Shown: positions 25,600 through 33,922 of the stretch, in pieces
Position numbering within the stretch: the stretch's first letter is position 1
Layout: each line of letters begins with the position of its first letter
Source: Pseudomonas delhiensis
GTDB taxonomy: Bacteria; Pseudomonadota; Gammaproteobacteria; Pseudomonadales; Pseudomonadaceae
Direction: 5' to 3'
NCBI RefSeq assembly: GCF_900187975.1
Contig: NZ_FZPC01000010.1
Span: 124,001-188,000 of the forward strand
Length of the DNA: 64,000 bases
Position numbers and translations under genes: made by a program
The notes under the pieces: generated by a model
What the model saw: the letters and a program-made list of their open reading frames with translations, nothing else
The model's database searches: none
What the model was told of the DNA's origin: nothing

Positions 25600-26700
25600 T
25601 CAGGTTGTGGCCAAGGCCTTGTCAATAAAGTCTTTGACGCGCTGTTGGAATTTTCTTTTCTCGAAGGTTTTTGCATGCTGATGCAGTTCGGCCGAGGCGA
25701 ATTCAAAATTTCCTGCTTCAAATTGACGCACTGCCTGGACTAATGCATCAATGCTCTGCTCATGGAAAAGAACACCCGTTTTTCCATGGACTACCGTATC
25801 CAAGGCACCACCTTTACCGTAAGCAATAACTGGTGCGCCGGCAGCCATTGCTTCGACGGGGACGATGCCAAAGTCTTCCAAGCCTGGAAATACTAAACCA
25901 CGACAACGCTGAAGTAGATCTTTGATAATTGGGAACGACTGACGTCCCATCAACGTGATATTAGAATTAGCTATCTCTTTCAACGTGTTGAATAATTCGC
26001 CTTCTCCCACCACTATCAAAGGTAAGCCCAACTTATTGAAGGCCTCTACGGCCAAGTCGGCGCGTTTATATGCCACAAGTTGACCCAGGCAGAGATAAAA
26101 GTCGCCTCGTTCCTCGGAATAGCTGAACTCAGATACGTTTACTGGTGGGTAGATAACTTCAGCCTGCCTACGATAGAACTTCTGGATGCGTGATGCGACG
26201 AATCTTGAATTCGCAATGAAGTGATCCACCCTGTCTGCTGAAAGTTTATCCCACATTCGTAACCAATGAGCTATAGCTGGGAACAGCATGCGTATGAGTC
26301 GCCCTGTCCCCGAGAGATATTCATGGTACATGTCCCAGACATAGCGCATGGGAGAGTGGCAGTAACAAACATGCAACGCGTCGGGACGAGTAATGACACC
26401 TTTTGCCGGTCCAGACTCGCTGCTGATGATTAGGTCATACTCGGTGAGATTTAATTGCTCCAAGGCAAGTGGCATGAGCGGTAAGTACTTCTGATAATGT
26501 TTACGGGCACCAGGGAGTCGCGAAATAAATGTCGTCTTGATCTGCCCTTTGAAGTTGCTCGGTAACGTTTTGCGCACCAGATCTTCATCGCAGACATGAA
26601 TGAATATATCTGCTTCTGGGTAAATTTCGGCAATGGCGGAGCAAACTGCCTCGCCGCCTCGGTTACTGAGCCACCAATAGTGAACTATTGCGACTTTCAT
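25600..26700 (-). CDS. Glycosyltransferase family 4, probable mannosyltransferase
   Basis: A 366-residue GT-B enzyme. The N-terminal domain has the block CHSPMRYVWDMYHEYL typical of WbaZ/Mtf-type mannosyltransferases. The C-terminal donor domain has the E-x7-E motif in EDFGIVPVEAMAAGAPVIAYG. No membrane segment is present, so it acts at the cytoplasmic face. Its place directly after manC suits GDP-mannose as donor. The acceptor and linkage cannot be told. Confidence 0.88.
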   Translation of the reverse strand: MKVAIVHYWWLSNRGGEAVCSAIAEIYPEADIFIHVCDEDLVRKTLPSNFKGQIKTTFISRLPGARKHYQKYLPLMPLALEQLNLTEYDLIISSESGPAKGVITRPDALHVCYCHSPMRYVWDMYHEYLSGTGRLIRMLFPAIAHWLRMWDKLSADRVDHFIANSRFVASRIQKFYRRQAEVIYPPVNVSEFSYSEERGDFYLCLGQLVAYKRADLAVEAFNKLGLPLIVVGEGELFNTLKEIANSNITLMGRQSFPIIKDLLQRCRGLVFPGLEDFGIVPVEAMAAGAPVIAYGKGGALDTVVHGKTGVLFHEQSIDALVQAVRQFEAGNFEFASAELHQHAKTFEKRKFQQRVKDFIDKALATT

Positions 26701-26792
26701 TTATATCCTTGATGAGTGTGAGGCGCGAATTGAAGTGTGATGGCTTGGTGGTTTTCTATGGGACTTTATCTAAATATTTTGAACTTGGAAAA

Positions 26793-27941
26793 TTACGCCT
26801 TTGATGAAGTGGTTTGCTCTATATAGTGTGAAATTCTTTGGGCTGCATAGTGCTCTTTAATAAAATTCTGTGCTGCCTGTAGATGCTGATAGGCCTCTTG
26901 CTTTTGAGTCAATAGCCGAATTGTTGTATTTATAAAATTTTCTGGTGTATCCGAAATAAAAATATGATGTTTAGGGGAAAGTCCGGTACCTTCATTTCCA
27001 ACGGTTGTCGTGATAACGGGGATTCCTGAAGCTAGAGCGTTAATATTTTTTATTTTTACTCCTGCTCCGTGGAATATTGGGGACACAAAAAGTGAACATT
27101 TATTATATAGAGACTCTAGCATCTCGTCTGAAGCGTTAGGGTAGATTTCTATATTTTTGTAATTTTTAAGCCAAGTGATCTCATGGTCACGAGTATTTCC
27201 TGCTATGTGAAGTCTGTAGTTAGGTAAACTACTTTCTATGGTTGGATGTACCTTTTCCAGATACCAGCGAAGGCCAAATATATTGTTTGGCATAAAAAGA
27301 GAGCCAATGTAAAGAACATCTTCCCCTTGTGGGAAGGTAGTACGCTCTAAAATACCATCTACATCGACTGGTGTTGGAAGCCAATACTCTTTATTTCCGT
27401 GGATTTGATTCTCTTTTTTCGATATGTAGAGTTTTTTTATGTTTTTGTAAGTTTCTCTCTTCTCTTGGATGTAAAATTTTATTGATTCTGAAAGGTAAAA
27501 TATTTTTCTCCAAGTGGTGTCCGCTTTGAATAAGTTATAAAAATATTTGCTTTCAATGTTATGACTTCTAAGCAGGGGGGTTTTGCAGTTAATTCTAGGG
27601 TTGTCTAGAATGGGAAAAACATAGTCTCCCTCAAGAATCATTATGTCATACTGGTCTCGTAAGGGGGTTAGATCTTTTAGAGATGCTCTAGATTTTCCTT
27701 GAAATGGAGTTAGGGAAAGTGTAGCGCTAATGCCAGTGTTTCTAGGTGAGACCAGTATTCCATGACAATATTTTTTTAGCTCTTTGTTTGTCTCCGTGGT
27801 AAGTTCATTGCCTGTTATAATTATGTCTATATTTTCTCTTCCGTATGTTTTTGAAATCACTTTTAACCGTTCAAATATGTCTACGCGACCTCCATGATTT
27901 GCTGGGTACGGAGAATCGCCAGCAACAATAAGTATTTTCAT
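26793..27941 (-). CDS. Glycosyltransferase, GT4-like (GT-B fold)
   Basis: A 382-residue protein. The N-terminus MKILIVAGDSPYPANHGGR is that of GT-B enzymes with a Gly-rich loop. The donor domain shows VLYIGSLFMPNN and SPIFHGAGVKIKNINALASG, followed by GIPVITTTVGNEG. The DNA is strongly AT-rich compared with the backbone. It overlaps wzy by four bases (27938-27941). Donor sugar and linkage are unknown. Confidence 0.85.
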   Translation of the reverse strand: MKILIVAGDSPYPANHGGRVDIFERLKVISKTYGRENIDIIITGNELTTETNKELKKYCHGILVSPRNTGISATLSLTPFQGKSRASLKDLTPLRDQYDIMILEGDYVFPILDNPRINCKTPLLRSHNIESKYFYNLFKADTTWRKIFYLSESIKFYIQEKRETYKNIKKLYISKKENQIHGNKEYWLPTPVDVDGILERTTFPQGEDVLYIGSLFMPNNIFGLRWYLEKVHPTIESSLPNYRLHIAGNTRDHEITWLKNYKNIEIYPNASDEMLESLYNKCSLFVSPIFHGAGVKIKNINALASGIPVITTTVGNEGTGLSPKHHIFISDTPENFINTTIRLLTQKQEAYQHLQAAQNFIKEHYAAQRISHYIEQTTSSKA

Positions 27942-29218
27942 GATTTATTATTGTCCTGAGAGAGATTAATTGTGATGGAAATCAATATAAATGCTGGATA
28001 AAAGCCTATACCGGTACTCCAGAATGAGAGCGAAGAAATAATAAAGAAAAATCCAGGTATAAGGTGTGACTTTCTGTTTCTGAGTATATTCGAAATTATT
28101 TTTCGGGTTTTTAGTAAAAGGAAGAAAACGAAAGGGATTCCGAAGTATATTATAGAGTCTGATAGGAATGATTTTGTGCTAATGGATTTTGTTGTTTGCT
28201 GTGTGGTATATCCAATAACCTCTGAGTAATCTAGATATGGAAGATATGGTCTGGCTAGGCGGATCACATAAGGGATAGATGATAGGTATTCATTCAAATA
28301 GGCACCAAAACCTACGCCGAATGGATTGTGTAATGCTATATATATCCCACTCATGAATCCAATGGTTCGTGTTGCTGTAGATGTATAATTATCCATATCG
28401 ATTGATATTCTTCCCAAGATGTAGGGGAGAATGTAGGATATGGCAATATAACTAGTGATGAGAATCAGTGCTGATGTAATTACTATGTATTTTTTGCTCT
28501 TTGCTTGTATGGTAAGTAGTATATAAAAACCAGCGACATACAATACAATTCCAGCTTTCGATTGGCTGTAAATCAGAAGTAGTGCGCCAATTAAAGAGGC
28601 AATGACTTTGTTGATAGTTCTTGGATCAAGGGAAAAGATTATTAGGGCTAGAGATCCAGAAATAAAAGCAAAATGACTTGCTTCCATTGTAAGCCCCCTT
28701 GGGCGGCCTTCACTGCTCCCTTCGTAATTAAGAAAACTAATATCCGAAAGAGTTGGTAGCGTTGACGCCACGCATAAAAGTAACCCGCCCCATGCTCCAA
28801 GCTTTAAAATAGAGTAATTTCGATTTTTTGTTAACACTAGAGATGTACTAAGAGTGTAAAAAATGAGTATTTTTATTGCTTTTAGTAATGTTGTTTCATC
28901 TTTTGTTTGTTGTGGAGTGAATAGCAGGTATAAAGTTGATATCACAATGACGTAGGTTATAATTATTGCTGTTTCGCGTCTTATTATTCCCTTGCTTAGG
29001 CTTCTATACGAAATAAATAAAAATAATAGACCTACAAAGGGGGCTGAGGCTGACGCGCCAAATATTCCTAGTGAAGTTGCTTGTAAAGAAAGGTTGGCAA
29101 TTGGTGATAATAATAATATAAGGGCCGAAAGAATGTCTTCTGGATATACTTTTGTTTTGGGTTTTTTATTGTATGCGTGCTGAGGGTATAATTTCTCTGC
29201 CGACTGTAAGAATTGCAT
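27938..29218 (-). CDS. wzy: Wzy-type polysaccharide polymerase
   Basis: A 426-residue integral membrane protein, nearly all hydrophobic helices (about 10-12) with a longer outside loop in the C-terminal half (after NPFGVGFGAYL). This profile and the setting with wzx, wzc and wcaJ mark it as the polymerase that links undecaprenyl-linked repeat units in the periplasm. Sequence similarity among Wzy proteins is very low, so the call rests on topology and context. The first 53 bases overlap the upstream transferase gene; a later start would shorten the N-terminal hydrophilic stretch. The sampled G+C at 28081-28140 is only 18 of 60. Confidence 0.8.
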   Translation of the reverse strand: MQFLQSAEKLYPQHAYNKKPKTKVYPEDILSALILLLSPIANLSLQATSLGIFGASASAPFVGLLFLFISYRSLSKGIIRRETAIIITYVIVISTLYLLFTPQQTKDETTLLKAIKILIFYTLSTSLVLTKNRNYSILKLGAWGGLLLCVASTLPTLSDISFLNYEGSSEGRPRGLTMEASHFAFISGSLALIIFSLDPRTINKVIASLIGALLLIYSQSKAGIVLYVAGFYILLTIQAKSKKYIVITSALILITSYIAISYILPYILGRISIDMDNYTSTATRTIGFMSGIYIALHNPFGVGFGAYLNEYLSSIPYVIRLARPYLPYLDYSEVIGYTTQQTTKSISTKSFLSDSIIYFGIPFVFFLLLKTRKIISNILRNRKSHLIPGFFFIISSLSFWSTGIGFYPAFILISITINLSQDNNKS

Positions 29219-30530
29219 CAGATACTTTCTCGATGTTGTGGCTTGTTATACATTTCGGATTTGATATCGGATCGGATATTATGCCCTCGAAGCTATTTCT
29301 TAGTATCCAGTTCTTGAATTCATGGGATTTACTCTCTGATTCCTTTATATGTTCAATTAGCTCTGGGATATCACTATTTCTAAGATCTTCTAGTGTCAGT
29401 TTCTTACAAAGACCTAGTTTGTTGAAAAATGTATCAGCGAATGTGGCGCTAGGAATCCCCTTCATAGCTGCTTCGTAAGCTACAGTACCAGATACAGTTA
29501 TGACTAACTGAGCGTTCTCAATAATGTTTAGTGAGCTCTCGTTCTCATCAATCAAGACTATCGCGGGGTCTCTAAGTAAACGAGTGAAGAAGAAGATACT
29601 TCTATCCCCGATTGCATTCGTATGCTCTTTTATTAAAAGTTTCCAGTTATCTGGTAGCGATCTTGATATATTGGTTATATTGACCTCTTGATCTTCATAG
29701 TACCGACCTATAACATCGATAGATGCTTCGGGTTGTTTGTGAAGGGTTAATAGAACATATTTTTCGTTTCTTATGCTTTCATCGAATTTCTTTCTAGGTA
29801 TAAATCTATATAATTCCTTGTTTAATTCTTCCTTTATTCTTTTTGTTAGTGTTCTTAAGTGTGAGGTCGTAAGGGTTGGATCATTAAAGTCTTTCTTCCA
29901 GCGTGTTATAAAATTATATAGCTTCTTGGCTCGATGATTAAAGGTTCTGGATTTTTTAAGGAGAGTATTGTTTAATTGTAGATAGTCTGGTGCTGAGACT
30001 TTGATTTCAGTTGGTGTTGTATGAATTGAGGTTTCTTTTTCTATTTCAAATATTTTTGACTGGAATTCATCTGTAAAGAAGGCAAATCTGTCAGACGGTA
30101 TTCGAATGGTGTGAGGGTTCAAAAACTTTGCGTTTAATTCTTCTCTGCTTTTTATAATTCTAAGTATAAGTATTTCATGAGCCCAAGTGATTTCTCCGAT
30201 GACAAGATTTATTTCTTTTTGTTTTATAAAATTATATATAGGGGACTGAATTTTTTTTAGATAGTTAATTCCCCAGTTTTCATATTTTAAGCAGCGATCT
30301 CCATGTACTAGCTCTTTTATTTTAAAGTCATCTATAGGAAGATTCTCTGTGTCGAGTAAGGACTTGTCTATGAGGAGTATATTTTCTTTGGGAGAGTTTT
30401 TCTCTAGCTCAACAGCTTGTTGTTTATTTGCCGATATCCAGAATATTTCTATTCCATTTTTTTTTAGTTGCTCTGATATTTTGTAAAAGAATAGTGTCTT
30501 TTGATAGTTTGCAATAAAGCAGACTTTCAT
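29166..30530 (-). CDS. KpsS/KpsC-like capsule glycosyltransferase, candidate pseudaminic acid transferase
   Basis: A 454-residue soluble protein. Two features recall the capsule-synthesis transferase family (KpsS, LipB and relatives): LLTLHKQPEAS at about residue 260, and the later series LLIKEH, an Asp/Glu-rich turn, then ITVSGTVAYEAAMKG. That family includes transferases of Kdo and other nonulosonic acids from CMP donors. The gene is directly after pseI, so it is the best candidate to transfer pseudaminic acid. The assignment is by motif and context, not alignment. The DNA is strongly AT-rich, and the 3' end overlaps wzy by 53 bases. Confidence 0.65.
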   Translation of the reverse strand: MKVCFIANYQKTLFFYKISEQLKKNGIEIFWISANKQQAVELEKNSPKENILLIDKSLLDTENLPIDDFKIKELVHGDRCLKYENWGINYLKKIQSPIYNFIKQKEINLVIGEITWAHEILILRIIKSREELNAKFLNPHTIRIPSDRFAFFTDEFQSKIFEIEKETSIHTTPTEIKVSAPDYLQLNNTLLKKSRTFNHRAKKLYNFITRWKKDFNDPTLTTSHLRTLTKRIKEELNKELYRFIPRKKFDESIRNEKYVLLTLHKQPEASIDVIGRYYEDQEVNITNISRSLPDNWKLLIKEHTNAIGDRSIFFFTRLLRDPAIVLIDENESSLNIIENAQLVITVSGTVAYEAAMKGIPSATFADTFFNKLGLCKKLTLEDLRNSDIPELIEHIKESESKSHEFKNWILRNSFEGIISDPISNPKCITSHNIEKVSDAILTVGREIIPSARIQ

Positions 30531-30560
30531 TTGGCTAAAACTCTGTCCGTGTCGGTTGGG

Positions 30561-31616
30561 TTATTCGTAATCGCCAGGTAATACTGGTGTATTGGGTAGA
30601 GTTTTCTTTTTCACAGATTTCCCAACTACCTCTTTCATATACTTGGGCGCAAGTCCATAACCAGGTCGAACACTTCTGACTGAGTCGGCTGTTATCATAT
30701 CACCTGCTTCTAAATTTTTTACAAAATATAGAGATCTCCGGAATTTGACATTATCAATCTCGCTTGATTTTCGGCCATAATCAATCCTTCCCAAAGAAGA
30801 CCAAGAAATTTTGGTATTCTTGCAAAGTTCTTTAAGTTCGCTAGGCTCCAGAGAAAAGCTATCATCTGGTCCACCATTGTTTCGGTTGAGGGTAAAGTGC
30901 TTTTCAATAATGGATCCGCCTAGGGCAACACTTGTAATGGCGGTGATATTGTCTAGAGTGTGATCTGAAAGGCCTGTGACTAATCCAAAGCGATTTTTCA
31001 TGTCAACTAAGGTCTGAAGATTGTAGTCTTCTGGGGGGGCTGGATATCCACTTACGCAATGCAGTATTGCTAGCTCCTTGCAGCCACCATCTCTTGCTGC
31101 CTGAATAGCTTCTTCAATTTCCTCAGCATCAGCCATGCCGGTAGAAATGATCATTGGCTTGCCTGTGCCCGCCACATACTTTATTAGTGGCAAGTCTACT
31201 GCTTCGAAGGAGGCTATTTTGTATGCGGGCGCATTAAGGCTTTCCAGTAAATCAACTGCTGTATTATCAAAGGGCGAGCTAAAGATGGTGATTCCTAGTT
31301 TTTGTGCATATTCAAATAGCGGTTGATGCCATTCCCATGGCATATGAGCCTCTTGATAGAGCTGATAGAGCGTTTTTCCACCCCATAACCCTCCATGGAT
31401 TTTAAATTCGTCTGCGTCACTATCCAAAGTAATTGTGTCGGCCGTATAGGTCTGAAGCTTTATTGCGTCTGCTCCAGCCTTGTGTGCTTCTTCTATGATT
31501 TTTAATGCAGTTTCCAGCTTTCCATTGTGATTCGCGGATAGTTCTGCAATAACGTAAGGAGGGCAGTCCTCAGCAATACGACGCCCGGCAATACTGATAT
31601 TGGGAATAGCTTTCAT
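30561..31616 (-). CDS. pseI: Pseudaminic acid synthase
   Basis: PseI condenses 6-deoxy-AltdiNAc with PEP to give pseudaminic acid. The 351-residue protein has the NeuB-type TIM barrel beginning VIAELSANHNG and containing DAIKLQTYTADTITL, FSSPFD and the metal-ligand region GLSDHT...EKHFTL. A C-terminal SAF (antifreeze-like) domain contains LEAGDMITADSV and RPGYGL. DAIKLQTYTADT is more like PseI than sialic acid NeuB. The ATG abuts the TAA of pseH directly (TAAATG), so the two are coupled. It is the last gene of the pse block. Confidence 0.95.
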   Translation of the reverse strand: MKAIPNISIAGRRIAEDCPPYVIAELSANHNGKLETALKIIEEAHKAGADAIKLQTYTADTITLDSDADEFKIHGGLWGGKTLYQLYQEAHMPWEWHQPLFEYAQKLGITIFSSPFDNTAVDLLESLNAPAYKIASFEAVDLPLIKYVAGTGKPMIISTGMADAEEIEEAIQAARDGGCKELAILHCVSGYPAPPEDYNLQTLVDMKNRFGLVTGLSDHTLDNITAITSVALGGSIIEKHFTLNRNNGGPDDSFSLEPSELKELCKNTKISWSSLGRIDYGRKSSEIDNVKFRRSLYFVKNLEAGDMITADSVRSVRPGYGLAPKYMKEVVGKSVKKKTLPNTPVLPGDYE

Positions 31617-32126
31617 TTAATGGCTTCCTTGTGTTTGCCGCCACTCGTCTGCAAACAATCCAAAACAGTAGATGTCGTGATAGTTCACGCCATCGAAGTG
31701 CTGCTTTCGAAGGATTCCTTCATTTTGAAATCCGAGATTGTTATGAAGTTTTATTGACGCATAATTGTAAGAAAGTACTTGGGCGTAAACTTTTTGAAGT
31801 TTAATTTCTTCAAATGCATATTGTAGTGCGCATAGGGCCATCTTTGTCCCTGTGCCTTTAGTCGCGTCAGGCGCTACATAGAATCCCCATTCTACGATAG
31901 CTCCCTTTGATCGTTGGGTATAGTTCATATACCCAACGGGCTTTGCTCGCTGCTCAAATATAAGCAAAGTTTGTGCTGGGTCTTCGATAGCACGACGGAA
32001 CCACTGGGTATGCTCTGACATCTCGATAATGTTCTGATTGAACATGTATCGATTGATTGAGGGGGTATTCCGCCAATTTAAAGTTAAAGGTAAATCAGCC
32101 TCGGTTAGTTTTCGAAGACGCTCCAT
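31617..32126 (-). CDS. pseH: UDP-4-amino-4,6-dideoxy-AltNAc N-acetyltransferase
   Basis: A 169-residue GNAT enzyme that acetylates the 4-amino group in the third step of the pathway. The start LRKLTEADLPLTLNWRN and GYMNYTQRSKGAIVEWGFYV are typical of PseH. The acetyl-CoA loop is GTGTKMALCALQYAF, followed by the GNAT helix YNYASIKLHNNLGF. It lies 12 bases after pseG and its stop touches the pseI start. Confidence 0.93.
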   Translation of the reverse strand: MERLRKLTEADLPLTLNWRNTPSINRYMFNQNIIEMSEHTQWFRRAIEDPAQTLLIFEQRAKPVGYMNYTQRSKGAIVEWGFYVAPDATKGTGTKMALCALQYAFEEIKLQKVYAQVLSYNYASIKLHNNLGFQNEGILRKQHFDGVNYHDIYCFGLFADEWRQTQGSH

Positions 32127-32138
32127 GGAGAACTCCGT

Positions 32139-33221
32139 TTATTTCATCATTGCTTCTATTGCGCGTTGTGTGCCAATGCCGTCGACAAAGACAGTTGCGT
32201 TCTTCGAGGCTCGTGTAAGCTCTTCAGGGGAGTGAAGATTTTCCACATATATCGGTAGAAGGGCAGGAATCTGTTCAATGGAGGGAATCAGAAATGCTGC
32301 ACCCGCTTCGTGCAAGCGCTGGCCAATCAAGCGTTGATTTTCAGCTAGTATCAACATGATAGTGGGTAGCCCTAGGCAGCAGCGTTCCCAGCTTGTGGAC
32401 CCTGCAGCGCCAATTGCAATATCCGCATCGCTCATTAGGCTGGCCATATCTGGAGTATTGACCAGCAGTTGAGTGAAGCATTGCATCAGTTCTACTTGGT
32501 GGCAGACATCTGATAGCCATGGAGCGTTAGCTCCCATGACGACCTGTATTTGCCAATTAGGATCGACAATAGAACCCAGCACCTGCAAAACCATCCCAGT
32601 TGCATTGGAGGCGTCGACGCCCCCCATGCTGATAAGAATCTTACTCAAAGAGCGATTCTTTCTGCTTGCTAGGCTTCGGGCACGTAATTCACTGAACTTC
32701 GGCCGCAAAAGGGCATAACTTGGTCCCAGAAGTAAACGGCAGGCATCAGGGATAAGTCCGTGATAATCCTCAGAGGTTCGTCCCAGGCTTTGGTCAAGAA
32801 GTAGATCGCAATAATGGCTTCTGTCGGCGAGATCATCCAGTGCCATCAGGCGGTTGCAGTGCCTTGAGACCTCCTGTTCCCAGCGTTTTTCCAAGGCATA
32901 GTGATCGACCACAAGCCAGTCTGGCTGTACAGTTTCGAGCACAGCGGCAGTCTGTTCAGCGTCTTCGTACCAAGGCGCTCCTAGCCATCCAGCGTGTACT
33001 GGAACAAATGGATCATCCAGCATATTCCGGGCAATGAACGGAAGCACATGAAGACTATGCCCTCGCTCTAAGACGAAATTGTTCAAATGACCTGGATGTT
33101 CGCGGCAGATAAAATGACAGTGAGCTCCTTGGGCTTTTAATGCATCCGCCAATGTAAGACAGCGCATCAAGTGTCCAGAGCCCATTTTTAGCGAGGCATC
33201 GGTACGAAAGACAATATTCAT
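32139..33221 (-). CDS. pseG: UDP-2,4-diacetamido-2,4,6-trideoxy-beta-L-altropyranose hydrolase
   Basis: PseG removes UDP to free 6-deoxy-AltdiNAc for PseI. The 360-residue GT-B-like enzyme has GSGHLMRCL at the N-terminus. The histidine is residue 17, the position of the catalytic His in the characterised Campylobacter enzyme as I recall it. The UDP-binding C-terminal domain shows ILISMGGVDASN and GAAGSTSWERCCLGLP. It overlaps the end of pseF by one base (ATGA-type junction). Confidence 0.95.
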   Translation of the reverse strand: MNIVFRTDASLKMGSGHLMRCLTLADALKAQGAHCHFICREHPGHLNNFVLERGHSLHVLPFIARNMLDDPFVPVHAGWLGAPWYEDAEQTAAVLETVQPDWLVVDHYALEKRWEQEVSRHCNRLMALDDLADRSHYCDLLLDQSLGRTSEDYHGLIPDACRLLLGPSYALLRPKFSELRARSLASRKNRSLSKILISMGGVDASNATGMVLQVLGSIVDPNWQIQVVMGANAPWLSDVCHQVELMQCFTQLLVNTPDMASLMSDADIAIGAAGSTSWERCCLGLPTIMLILAENQRLIGQRLHEAGAAFLIPSIEQIPALLPIYVENLHSPEELTRASKNATVFVDGIGTQRAIEAMMK

Positions 33222-33922
33222 CAGGGGGAGCTCGTCTCGGCCTGCAAGGATTTAAACATCCACTCGGCTCGATACCAGTCCTCCTGTGTATCGATATCCT
33301 GTACCCGATGGCTAGGAAGTAATATGACTTTGGAGGTGTTGCTGAAGATTATTCGTTCGTTTAGCCAGGCATTCGCTCGACCCCAGTAGAACTGGCCTGC
33401 GTCATGATAGGCCTCTTCTAAGTCCTGGGAGCGAGTTTTGAAATGATCAGGGTTGAGCATTTCTACTCGGCCGTTAGAGTCCAAACGAATCGCTCGCTGG
33501 ATTGGGAAGGGATAGGTTGTGGCAGAAAATACATATTCGACTTTCTGTCGCTCCAATATCTCCAATCCCTTGTTCAGGTCTATTGGGCTTATAAACGGCG
33601 CTGTTGCATAGATACAGCAAACTTTATCCGGAAACAGTCCGTGTTGTTGATGCCATTTAATGGCGTGCTGGATCACTGGAGTCGTGCCGGTATAGTCATC
33701 AGATAATTCATTAGGACGCATGAAAGGAGTTTCTGCGCCATACTGAACTGATATCCGAGCAATTTGGGGATCATCGGTCGAAACTACTATCTTATCGAAG
33801 CATTTACTTCGAATGGCCGCTTCGATCGACCAGGCAATCATTGGCTTTCCGCAGAATTGTTTAATATTCTTGCCTGGAATCCGCTTGCTGCCTCCGCGGG
33901 CAGGGATCACCGCTAGCTTCAT
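33221..33922 (-). CDS. pseF: Pseudaminic acid cytidylyltransferase
   Basis: PseF activates pseudaminic acid as the CMP sugar. The 233-residue protein opens with the CMP-acid synthetase motif AVIPARGGSKRIPGKN, followed by KPMIAWSIEAA and the metal-site region YATAPF; DAGQFYWG near residue 170 is a PseF block. The frame runs upstream into pseC, but the ATG at 33922 gives the family N-terminus and overlaps the pseC stop by four bases. Pathway order on the DNA is B, C, F, G, H, I. Confidence 0.95.
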   Translation of the reverse strand: MKLAVIPARGGSKRIPGKNIKQFCGKPMIAWSIEAAIRSKCFDKIVVSTDDPQIARISVQYGAETPFMRPNELSDDYTGTTPVIQHAIKWHQQHGLFPDKVCCIYATAPFISPIDLNKGLEILERQKVEYVFSATTYPFPIQRAIRLDSNGRVEMLNPDHFKTRSQDLEEAYHDAGQFYWGRANAWLNERIIFSNTSKVILLPSHRVQDIDTQEDWYRAEWMFKSLQAETSSP

